The position numbers were made by a program, and so were the translations under genes. From Chloroflexia bacterium (lineage in GTDB: Bacteria > Chloroflexota > Chloroflexia > Thermomicrobiales > UBA6265): a stretch of DNA of 8,066 nt. Positions 1 through 5,396 of the stretch are shown one piece after another. Below the pieces are notes generated by a model. The model was not told the origin of the DNA, ran no database searches, and saw only the letters and a list, made by a program, of their open reading frames with translations. How positions within the stretch are numbered: position 1 is the stretch's first letter; the number at the start of each line of letters is the position of its first letter. The stretch covers positions 1 to 8,066 of the forward strand of contig JACCYK010000256.1 in NCBI GenBank assembly GCA_013696525.1, read 5' to 3'.

Positions 1-255
1 TGGTGGTGCCGAACGCGGAACAGGATCGCAGGAGGACCAGATGATCGCACCGTTCACCTGAGCAATGGTTGCCCACAACGATCAATCCTGGCTCCAGCCT
101 TGAAATGGGTCGTTCCAACCGCTGCCCCGTACGGCCGGACGCCGCGGGCGCGAGGTAGCCGAGCACGGTTGGTGCGCCCAGTTGTTGCCGCGGCGGCCGG
201 TCGCAACAGCCTTGTTTCCGATCGCTCAGTCGAGCTTAGCAATGGAAGGCATACG
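1..255. other. Upstream region, gene content unresolved
   Basis: All three plus-strand frames are open at the left edge, so the end of an upstream gene may lie here, but no frame has a recognisable protein. One frame stops at 42-44 and another at 59-61. A perfect AGGAGG (30-35) stands 5 nt before an ATG at 41 that is followed after six codons by TGA. The frame of the Cys-rich gene is open back to base 1, but the residues it would add before the ATG at 256 are arginine/proline-rich and do not look like a natural N-terminus. Confidence 0.35.
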
Positions 256-948
256 ATGGACGGATCACGCTTCGATGGCATCACGCGCGCTCTGGCGACT
301 GGCCAGACCCGGCGCCACGCCCTGCTCGGGGCGGCCGGCAGTGCGATCGCGGGGCTGCTCGGCCTGGCCGGCGTCGAGGACGTCGCGGCCGCCTGGGTGA
401 AGCCAGGGAAGAAGGGCGGCGACGGTCCCAAGAACAAGAAGTGTTGCGACGGCGCCACCTGCAAAGGAGGGAATAACGACAAGGAGGGCAAGGGCGAGTG
501 TAAGGGCCGGCTGAAGCAATGCGGCGACAAGTGCGTCAATCTCAGGAACGACAAGAAGTGCGAGGGGAGCAACAAGTGCAAGAACAGTAAGTGCCGGAGC
601 ACGCTCGGCTGCAAGGTCGGCCAGAACATCTGTGGCGGCCCGCCCACCGTCCCCAATGATCCCCGCATCCGCGGCGGCGACCTCGTGAAGTCCGTTTGCC
701 TGTGCGTCACGGACGTCGAGGGCGCCGCCCGCTGCTCGGATCTTGTGGGTGGCACCTGCTCGGACTGCACGAGCAACGCGGACCGCGACCCGGGCTTTGT
801 CTGCATCGACGGCAGAGGCCCCAACTGCAATTGCGAATTACAACCGGAGAGCAACGGCAACGCCCGCGTGCAGGGGAACTGCGACGGCCTCACCGGCAGT
901 AGCGCTGACCGGGGACGCACGCGGCTGACGACGCCACTGCTCCGCTAG
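256..948 (+). CDS. Cys-rich exported protein, Tat-like signal
   Basis: A 230-residue protein of unknown function. I chose the ATG at 256 because GGAAGG (244-249) lies 6 nt upstream and because the protein then opens with a short polar N-region, a TRRHALL motif (RR at 19-20) and a hydrophobic stretch (22-46) ending in AAA. That layout resembles a twin-arginine or Sec signal, with cleavage likely after residue 46. The mature part is Lys/Gly-rich near its start and contains 20 cysteines (63 to 209), including CC, CxC and CxxC spacings. The even number suggests ten disulfides outside the membrane. The stretch CGDKCVNL at 89-96 recalls Stig1-like Cys-rich repeats that are common in secreted proteins of Thermomicrobia and myxobacteria, but the match is by eye. 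The last 17 residues lack cysteines and look unlike the rest, so a late frameshift is possible. Gene reality is likely; function is unknown. Confidence 0.75.
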   Translation: MDGSRFDGITRALATGQTRRHALLGAAGSAIAGLLGLAGVEDVAAAWVKPGKKGGDGPKNKKCCDGATCKGGNNDKEGKGECKGRLKQCGDKCVNLRNDKKCEGSNKCKNSKCRSTLGCKVGQNICGGPPTVPNDPRIRGGDLVKSVCLCVTDVEGAARCSDLVGGTCSDCTSNADRDPGFVCIDGRGPNCNCELQPESNGNARVQGNCDGLTGSSADRGRTRLTTPLLR

Positions 949-990
949 GACTGTGTCGCTCGCGATCACGGCACGACGAAGGGCCGCAGT

Positions 991-1040
991 CGCCCGGCGC
1001 CCACCCGTCTCGTCGATGACTCGATGACCCGTGCCGGGCG
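991..1040. repeat. Inverted repeat downstream of Cys-rich gene
   Basis: CGCCCGGC (991-998) is complementary to GCCGGGCG (1033-1040). One G-T and one further C-G pair extend the stem to about 10 bp, around a 30-nt loop that contains the tandem TCGATGAC copies. It starts 42 bases after the stop codon at 948. There is no T-run, so it is a weak candidate for a 3' mRNA hairpin and could be chance in GC-rich DNA. Confidence 0.3.
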
Positions 1041-1421
1041 CGCATGTCGCGGCGGTGAACCGTCGGGATTGATCCGAACGGTCTGGGCGCGGAGCCACGC
1101 TGCACGCGACGTGATCTCGCCACGGCTCCCGGATTGCACAGATCACCACACCCCGATGCTCCAGTTTTTGGACTTGTATCGATGACTGCAAACGGCTGGG
1201 TGGTTGACAGATGGCGCGAATCGTTCCGACAAGCGGTTCGATCCACGGCTCCGACGAAGGAAAGGACAGCGCCGACCGAACTACATACTTAGTCCACATA
1301 GTCCTGAGGATGCCAGCGGCAGCCGTGGCTGCTGTAATGGCACAACGGCCCCGGCGACGATCCGGGTGCCGCGGCGTGGTCCGGGCGCGCCACCTGTCCG
1401 GTGGGAACAAGAGCGGCCGCA

Positions 1422-1436
1422 CCCGAAGTGTTCGGG
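1422..1436 (+). promoter_or_regulatory. 6-3-6 palindrome in cupin leader
   Basis: CCCGAA, GTG, TTCGGG is a perfect 6-bp inverted repeat with a 3-base centre, 47 bases before the cupin start codon. It could be an operator half-site pair for a dimeric regulator or an RNA hairpin in the leader. No protein-binding family is indicated by the sequence alone. Confidence 0.35.
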
Positions 1437-1454
1437 ACGGCTCAATGCAACAGG

Positions 1455-1471
1455 CCACCGCCGCTCGGTGG
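1455..1471 (+). promoter_or_regulatory. Hairpin abutting cupin ribosome binding site
   Basis: CCACCG (1455-1460) pairs with CGGTGG (1466-1471) around a 5-nt loop. The stem ends one base before AGGAGG (1473-1478), which lies 5 nt before the ATG at 1484. In mRNA this places a GC-rich stem directly against the Shine-Dalgarno site. It could influence ribosome access, though it leaves the site itself unpaired. Confidence 0.4.
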
Positions 1472-1483
1472 TAGGAGGGTTCC

Positions 1484-2005
1484 ATGCGACGTATTGTGAA
1501 CTCGGCCCTCGGGCTCGTTCTCGTCATCCTTAGCATCGTGGCGACCGGCCCCATGCTGGCGGCCACCGCCCAAGACGCCACCCCCGTGCCGGTGCCGGCC
1601 GGCGCCGTCGATGTCACCATCGAACCGCTGAGTAGCGGCCTCCCCGCCGCCGACGGCTACCGCCTCTCCCTGCTCCGCGTCACCTTCGCTCCCGGCGGCA
1701 GCATCGGCTCCCACACCCATCCCGGCTCCCTCGTCCTCACCGTCACCGACGGCGCCCTCACCTACGCCATCATCGAGGGCGAGGCCGAGATCGTCCGCGC
1801 CGGAGACGGGAGTACGCCCGGTCCCACCGAGCTGCTCACGGCGGGGCAGGAGACCGTCCTCACTCCCGGCGATGCCCTCTTCGAGCAAGGCATCGTCCAC
1901 ACCGCCCGCAACGCGGGTGACGAGCCATCCGTGGTCTTGGTCTCGGGGCTAATGGACCCCGACCATCCCTTCACCATGTTCATGGAGGCGACCCCCACTC
2001 CATAG
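1484..2005 (+). CDS. Secreted cupin-domain protein
   Basis: A 173-residue single-domain cupin with a signal peptide. The start ATG has AGGAGG 5 nt upstream. Residues 1-29 form a signal peptide: basic MRR, a hydrophobic core, and an ATA cleavage motif before Q30; the Gln-Asp-Ala-Thr-Pro-Val-Pro linker follows. The cupin barrel covers roughly 43-165. Motif 1 is GSHTHPG with metal-type histidines H77 and H79; the glutamate expected 4-5 residues later is replaced by Leu/Val (83-84). Motif 2 begins PGD at 128 and contains H139 and N143, giving a third His ligand. Three histidines without the Glu still fit a metal site, but catalytic chemistry cannot be assigned. Cupins of this kind are often small extracytoplasmic binding or dioxygenase-like proteins. 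It is followed by a strong hairpin, then a methyltransferase gene 95 bases on, so co-transcription is possible but uncertain. Confidence 0.88.
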   Translation: MRRIVNSALGLVLVILSIVATGPMLAATAQDATPVPVPAGAVDVTIEPLSSGLPAADGYRLSLLRVTFAPGGSIGSHTHPGSLVLTVTDGALTYAIIEGEAEIVRAGDGSTPGPTELLTAGQETVLTPGDALFEQGIVHTARNAGDEPSVVLVSGLMDPDHPFTMFMEATPTP

Positions 2006-2047
2006 CAAGGGCCGCCCACGAGCTGCTTTTCAATCGAGACAAGCCGC

Positions 2048-2073
2048 GGGCGGGTCGGGCTCCCGGTCCGCCC
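2048..2073 (+). terminator. Hairpin between cupin and methyltransferase
   Basis: Bases 2048-2058 pair with 2063-2073: six GC pairs, two G-T pairs, then three more GC pairs, around a 4-nt loop. It lies 43 bases after the cupin stop and 27 bases before the methyltransferase start. There is no T-run after it, so it could be a Rho-independent-like terminator of the GC-rich type, an attenuator, or a stabilising 3' end. Confidence 0.5.
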
Positions 2074-2100
2074 ACCACACGAGCGAGAAAGGAACGCACC

Positions 2101-2937
2101 ATGTCAGTCAGCACCACGATCCAACCGCCGGTCTCCCCCGACTTCGCCGCGATCAAGCAACGGCAGCAGAAAATCTGGTCGTCCGGCGACTACGCGGCGG
2201 TCGGCGCCACCCTCCAACTCATGAGCGAGCTGCTCTGCGAGGCGGGCGATCTCCGCGCCGGCCAACGCGTGCTCGACGTCGCCACCGGCAGCGGCAACGC
2301 CGCCCTGGCCGCCGCCCGCCGCTTCGGCGAGGTCACCGGCATCGACTACGTGCCGGCCCTGCTCGACCGGGCGCGGGAGCGGGCCCAGGCCGAACGGCTG
2401 GCGGCGACCTTTGCCCCCGGCGATGCCGAAGCCCTCCCCTACCCTGACGCCTCCTTTGATGTCGTGCTCTCCGTGGTCGGCGTGATGTTCGCCCCGAATC
2501 AGGAACAAGCCGCCCGCGAGCTGCTCCGGGTCTGCCGGCCGGGCGGCACAATCGGCCTGGCGAACTGGACCCCGGACGGCTTTGTCGGCACCATGCTGCG
2601 CACGGTCGGCCGCTACGTGCCGCCGCCGGCCGGGTTGCAGTCACCATCGCGCTGGGGCGACGAGGCCCGCCTGCGGGAACTATTCGGAAACGACATCGCA
2701 ACCCTCGACATTATCCAGCGCGGCCACAACTTCCGCTACCGGTCACCGGAGCATTTCGTCGAGTTCTTTTTCACCCACTATGGGCCAACCGAGCGAGCGT
2801 TCGCGGCGATCGACGCCGCTAACCAAGCGCAATTTACTCGTGACCTGACGGACATCGCCCGCCGCTTCAACCGGGCGGAAGACGGCTCGCTGGTCGCCCC
2901 CAGCGACTACCTCGAGGTCGTCGCCGTCAAGCGCTGA
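2101..2937 (+). CDS. Class I SAM-dependent methyltransferase
   Basis: A 278-residue methyltransferase of the UbiE/Methyltransf_11 type. The ATG is preceded by AAAGGA (2088-2093) with a 7-nt spacer. The Rossmann core shows motif I at 57-66 (VLDVATGSGN, the glycine-rich SAM loop), the acidic strand-2 end at D82 (VTGID), the adenine-side segment GDAEALPY (107-114) followed by the FDVV strand, and motif III/post-III around RPGG (146-149). The C-terminal part (about 157-270) is a substrate-covering region with an FFFTHYGPT segment (222-230) that I cannot assign. Family knowledge gives transfer of a methyl group from SAM to a small molecule, probably in the cytoplasm since there is no signal or membrane segment. 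The substrate cannot be read from sequence, and the neighbours give no pathway hint. The gene is closed by a strong hairpin 21 bases after its stop. Confidence 0.9.
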   Translation: MSVSTTIQPPVSPDFAAIKQRQQKIWSSGDYAAVGATLQLMSELLCEAGDLRAGQRVLDVATGSGNAALAAARRFGEVTGIDYVPALLDRARERAQAERLAATFAPGDAEALPYPDASFDVVLSVVGVMFAPNQEQAARELLRVCRPGGTIGLANWTPDGFVGTMLRTVGRYVPPPAGLQSPSRWGDEARLRELFGNDIATLDIIQRGHNFRYRSPEHFVEFFFTHYGPTERAFAAIDAANQAQFTRDLTDIARRFNRAEDGSLVAPSDYLEVVAVKR

Positions 2938-2958
2938 CCAGGTTCGACCAGGAGAAAC

Positions 2959-2985
2959 GGACGTGCCCGTGCCGCGGGCACGTCC
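2959..2985 (+). terminator. 11-bp hairpin after methyltransferase
   Basis: Bases 2959-2969 pair perfectly with 2975-2985 around a 5-nt loop (TGCCG), starting 21 bases after the methyltransferase stop. The stem is GC-rich but lacks a T-run, so it may act with Rho or as a structure-only terminator. A direct repeat GACCAGG at 2936-2942 and 2946-2952 precedes it. Confidence 0.6.
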
Positions 2986-3080
2986 ACCCTCACCGTCCCT
3001 TACCGCGTGACCGGAGGCGGTCGTCCGTGCAGGGCGGGGAGGCCGAACGGATTGGCCGGGCGATGATAGGCAGAATCCGC

Positions 3081-3112
3081 GAATACGATAGGATATGCTT
3101 GGTTGCAATCTA
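3081..3112 (+). promoter_or_regulatory. AT-richer island, possible SWIM gene promoter
   Basis: This stretch is clearly more AT-rich than its surroundings and lies 60-90 bases before the SWIM gene start. It contains TACGAT (3084-3089) and TATGCT (3094-3099), each 4/6 to a -10 box, but neither has a convincing -35 box at 16-18 bases. It is called on composition and position only. Confidence 0.25.
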
Positions 3113-3130
3113 TCCGCCGGTCGTGCCCCC

Positions 3131-3182
3131 GCCCGCCAGGAGTACCTGCCATGGCCCGCCAGGAGTACCTGCCATGGCCCGC
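3131..3182 (+). repeat. 23-bp tandem duplication of RBS and start codon
   Basis: The 23 bases at 3131-3153 are repeated exactly at 3154-3176, and six more bases of a third copy follow (3177-3182). Each copy contains AGGAG (3138-3142 and 3161-3165) and ends with ATG (3151 and 3174), so the whole initiation module is doubled. Because 23 is not a multiple of three, the two ATGs are in different frames. The second opens the SWIM protein; the first opens a 32-codon frame that stops at 3247-3249, inside the gene. Confidence 0.95.
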
Positions 3183-3932
3183 GCCACGATCGCCGCCCCG
3201 CCCGCGGCCAAGAACGAGCAACAACCGCCAGGCACGCTCGCCCCGCTGACCGCGGACGACATTCAGGCGCAAACCGACCCGCAAAGCTTCAGCCGCGGCC
3301 GCGGCTATGCCCGCGGCGGACGGATCTTCAATCCCATTCGTCGCGACAACGTGTTGCAGACCCAGTGCCATGGCTCCAGCGGCGGGCCGTACCGGGTGAT
3401 GGCCACCCTGGCGGCCGCCGATCAGGCGAAGCGTGGGGCGCTGCTGACGGTGTCCTGCGATTGCCCGCGGGGCGCTTTTTGCAAGCACATCGTCGCCCTG
3501 CTCCTGACCTGGACCGCATCGCCCGACACGTTCGAGGTCCGGCCGCCGATCAGCGAGCTGATGGCCGCCAAGAGCCGGGAGGAGCTGGTCGCCCTGCTCG
3601 AGCTGCTCCTCGGCGAAGACCCTGACCTGGAAGATCGGGTGCTGACCCTGCTGGCATTGCCGCTGCCGGGTGCCGGCGTTCCCAGCGGCCAGTTGTTGGA
3701 CGAAGCCGCGATCCGGCGGCAAATCGCCAACGCCTTGCCCGACCACGAGCAGTACCATTGGGACGGCTACCGTCACGGGTATCACGACAACTACCACGGC
3801 GGCGGCGTGTCTGCCGATCTCGAGCGCATGGTCGCCCTCGGTGACGCCTACATCCAGGCCGGTGACTGGCGAAACGCGCTCCGCATCTTTGCCACCTTCG
3901 TCGAGGAAGTCGCCGAGGGTTCGAGAAGATGA
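3174..3932 (+). CDS. SWIM zinc-finger protein, N-terminal piece
   Basis: A 252-residue reading frame. The ATG at 3174 is chosen over an upstream in-frame ATG (3027) because AGGAG sits 8 nt before it and because the upstream residues are not protein-like. The SWIM motif is CDC-x5-CKH: C95, C97, C103 and H105, a zinc-binding fold thought to serve in DNA or protein interaction; in bacteria it often accompanies SWI2/SNF2 helicases, though none is seen in this window. Residues 37-94 form the usual beta-rich lead-in (FSRGRGYARGGRI). Residues 119-160 are helical and acidic. Residues 181-198 are unusually rich in His and Tyr (five His in 18 residues). Residues 202-247 look like the start of TPR-like helices (ALGDAYIQAGDWRNALRIF). 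The last codons (GSRR) appear to be missense after the frameshift; the stop overlaps an ATG (ATGA, 3929-3932). Confidence 0.7.
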   Translation: MARATIAAPPAAKNEQQPPGTLAPLTADDIQAQTDPQSFSRGRGYARGGRIFNPIRRDNVLQTQCHGSSGGPYRVMATLAAADQAKRGALLTVSCDCPRGAFCKHIVALLLTWTASPDTFEVRPPISELMAAKSREELVALLELLLGEDPDLEDRVLTLLALPLPGAGVPSGQLLDEAAIRRQIANALPDHEQYHWDGYRHGYHDNYHGGGVSADLERMVALGDAYIQAGDWRNALRIFATFVEEVAEGSRR

Positions 3933-5065
3933 TCTCGTACGATGAGGAGGGTGAGCTGCTTGGCCTGGTGGCCGCCTGCGACCGCGGGTTGGCGGCGACA
4001 CTCGATGCCCAGCGTGACCTACCAGAGAGTGAACGGCTGACGGCCAGGGAGCGGCAACGGCTGCTCGACGCGATCGTCCTCGTGTGGGAGACCGACCTCG
4101 AGGCCGGCAGCTACGATGTGGCGAACGAGGGACCGGAGGCGATCGGCCGCGGCGCCACCCCGGATGAGCAACGCGAGATCGGCCTCCAGGTGCGCCAGAT
4201 GATCGCCCCGGCGGCCGGCGATGCCGTTACCCACCAGACGCGGAACCGGGCCGCGATCTGGATTCTCGCTCAGCTTGGCGGCGGGGCCGGGCTCTCCGAT
4301 GAGGACTTACTGGCCGAGTATCGCAATGCCGAGCTCTGGCCGGAAGCGGCCGACACGCTGCTCCGCCTGGATCGGGTGGAGGAAGCGCTCGGCCTGGCCG
4401 CGCGGCGGCTGACCGTCGCTTTCGTCCTCACCCGCTTTGCCGACCGGTTGATCGCCACCGGCGACCCGATCCGGATCGACCAGGCGCTGACGCTGGTCGA
4501 TGGCTGCCTGTGGGAGCGTGAAGGACGCGAGCCCCACCAAGACCACGCCCTCAGTGCCTGGCTGGAGGGGCAGCACGCCGACCACGGACGGCCGGACCGG
4601 GCGCTGGAGCTGGCTCGCCGCCGCTTCCAGAACGCCCCGTCGCGACAGACCTACGAGGCGGTCCAAACGGCCGCCCTCCTCCCCGATCAGCCCGGCGCCC
4701 CATGGCCCGACCTACGCCCAACGTTGCTGGCGACCCTGTCCAAACGGGGCGACTGGTTCGGGCTGATCGACATCCACCTGGCCGCGGACGAGGTCGCTGA
4801 AGCGATCGCCGCCTTGCCGCGGACCGAGCGCAAAGGTCGCAATGGCGCGATCTTTGGCTACAGTTGGAGCTCCGCCACGAGGCGCGGGTGGCCGCCGCGG
4901 CCGAGCAGGATTTCCCCGACCAGGCGATCCGGCTCTACCAGCGGCTGGCCGACCACCAGATCGAAGCCCGGCAGCGCGCCCACTACCACGCGGCGGCCAA
5001 GTACCTGGCCCGCGTCAAGCAGGTGCTGGACGCGGCCGGCCGGACCGAGGAATGGACGATCCTGA
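3929..5065 (+). CDS. SWIM protein, helical-repeat C-terminal piece
   Basis: A 378-residue frame opening at an ATG that overlaps the stop of the preceding frame (ATGA). It most likely continues the SWIM protein rather than being a separate gene: codons just before the ATG in this frame read GFEK and connect smoothly with the upstream piece. A GAGGG 9 nt before the ATG could support coupled initiation, so independent expression is not excluded. Up to about residue 300-312 it consists of paired amphipathic helices rich in Ala, Leu and Arg (for example ELWPEAADTLLRLDRVEEAL at 133-152), typical of the TPR-like C-terminal half of SWIM proteins. From there to the stop the sequence turns into a Ser/Pro/Arg/Thr-rich run that looks like off-frame translation. 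The true continuation (HEARVAAAAEQDFPDQAIRL and onward) is in another frame and ends at 5136. No catalytic motif is visible. Confidence 0.6.
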   Translation: MISYDEEGELLGLVAACDRGLAATLDAQRDLPESERLTARERQRLLDAIVLVWETDLEAGSYDVANEGPEAIGRGATPDEQREIGLQVRQMIAPAAGDAVTHQTRNRAAIWILAQLGGGAGLSDEDLLAEYRNAELWPEAADTLLRLDRVEEALGLAARRLTVAFVLTRFADRLIATGDPIRIDQALTLVDGCLWEREGREPHQDHALSAWLEGQHADHGRPDRALELARRRFQNAPSRQTYEAVQTAALLPDQPGAPWPDLRPTLLATLSKRGDWFGLIDIHLAADEVAEAIAALPRTERKGRNGAIFGYSWSSATRRGWPPRPSRISPTRRSGSTSGWPTTRSKPGSAPTTTRRPSTWPASSRCWTRPAGPRNGRS

Positions 5066-5179
5066 TCGCCGAGTTGCGGCAGCGACACAAGACCCTGCGT
5101 GCGCTCCAAGATGAGCTGAACCAACTCCGGCTCTGATCATCGAAGGTCATCCACGGTGCGTAGCGCGTGAGGCCGTCTC

Positions 5180-5356
5180 GGTCAGGCAAGCCCGGGAATG
5201 AATCCCCGAGCTGAGCTCACGAACCCGGCTGAAGCTGGCTCATTGGCGCTATTTTGGCTTCAACACTCATAAAATTGCATCCGGCGGGAGGTTTGAGCAT
5301 CCTTCAGGATGGTTTGTGCCTTCAGCTCGGGGATTTATTCCCGAGCTTGGTTGACC
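5180..5356. mobile_element. Palindromic MITE-like element
   Basis: Bases 5180-5220 are the imperfect inverted complement of 5316-5356: over 41 positions only 4 are mismatched and 3 are G-T pairs; the longest uninterrupted run is 23 pairs (5193-5215, counting two G-T). The arms may reach 5167 and 5369 with gaps (GTGA/TCAC). Each arm is also self-complementary: in the right arm AGCTCGGG (5325-5332) pairs with CCCGAGCT (5340-5347); in the left arm the same fold has one mismatch. The core (5221-5315) is more AT-rich and holds a small hairpin, CATCC-TTCA-GGATG (5298-5311). It has no open frame of note. It may be a non-autonomous transposable element or a REP-type palindrome; no target duplication was identified. 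It lies between two converging transcription units and could serve as a two-way terminator. Confidence 0.65.
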
Positions 5357-5396
5357 AGGACCTCGTCACCCACTGCAACGCCCGAGCCGGCCGGAC

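Larger units (their letters stand above)
949..1483. other. Long intergenic region, no gene supported
   Basis: Between the Cys-rich gene and the cupin there are 535 bases without a convincing coding region. Open frames on both strands (for example 1204-1533 plus and 838-1620 minus) give Arg/Pro/Ser-rich translations typical of non-coding GC-rich DNA and have no good ribosome binding site. The region holds a 10-bp imperfect inverted repeat (991-1040), a tandem copy of TCGATGAC (1013-1028), a bulged hairpin (1059-1082), an AT-richer patch around 1280-1302, and two hairpins near its right end. It may hold the cupin promoter, but no -35/-10 pair stands out. A lone TTGACA at 1204-1209 has no matching -10 box. 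Confidence 0.6.
3174..5136 (+). pseudogene. SWIM zinc-finger/helical repeat gene, two frameshifts
   Basis: The three coding pieces read as one SWIM-family protein if two single bases are restored. Piece 1 runs in frame from 3174 to about 3917. Stepping back one base at GAGGGTTC (3915-3922) joins its AEG to FEKMISYDEEG in the next frame. Piece 2 then reads well to about 4828-4866, and a second step of the same direction enters the frame ending at the TGA at 5134-5136, whose last residues (LRALQDELNQLRL) look like a natural C-terminus. A stop in that final frame at 4798-4800 shows the switch comes after 4800. The repaired protein would have 654 residues, normal for this family. Both changes act like loss of one base, the first in a G-run. 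True decay, sequencing error, or programmed -1 slippage cannot be separated here. It is followed 43 bases later by a palindromic element. Confidence 0.75.

Noticed and set aside
54..920. 288-residue minus-strand open frame over the Cys-rich gene
   Set aside because: It is antisense to a gene with a good start and signal peptide; its translation is Ser/Pro/Leu-rich low-complexity without a recognisable domain.
1204..1209. Consensus TTGACA as a cupin promoter -35 box
   Set aside because: No acceptable -10 box 16-18 bases downstream, and it is 275 bases from the gene.
1204..1533. Plus-strand open frames in the gap before the cupin
   Set aside because: The translations are Arg/Pro/Gly-rich and run into the cupin in another frame; no start signal. 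Likely non-coding.
838..1620. 260-residue minus-strand open frame across the intergenic gap
   Set aside because: It spans the ends of two plus-strand genes and the gap, has Arg/Thr/Ala-rich composition, and has no ribosome site or domain.
3027..3173. Upstream extension of the SWIM protein to the ATG at 3027
   Set aside because: The added 49 residues cross the duplicated initiation modules and the AT-rich island, have no ribosome site, and are not protein-like.
3000..4001. 333-residue minus-strand open frame over the SWIM gene
   Set aside because: It mirrors the plus-strand codons of a gene with a clear zinc-binding motif; low-complexity Gly/Arg/Val composition.
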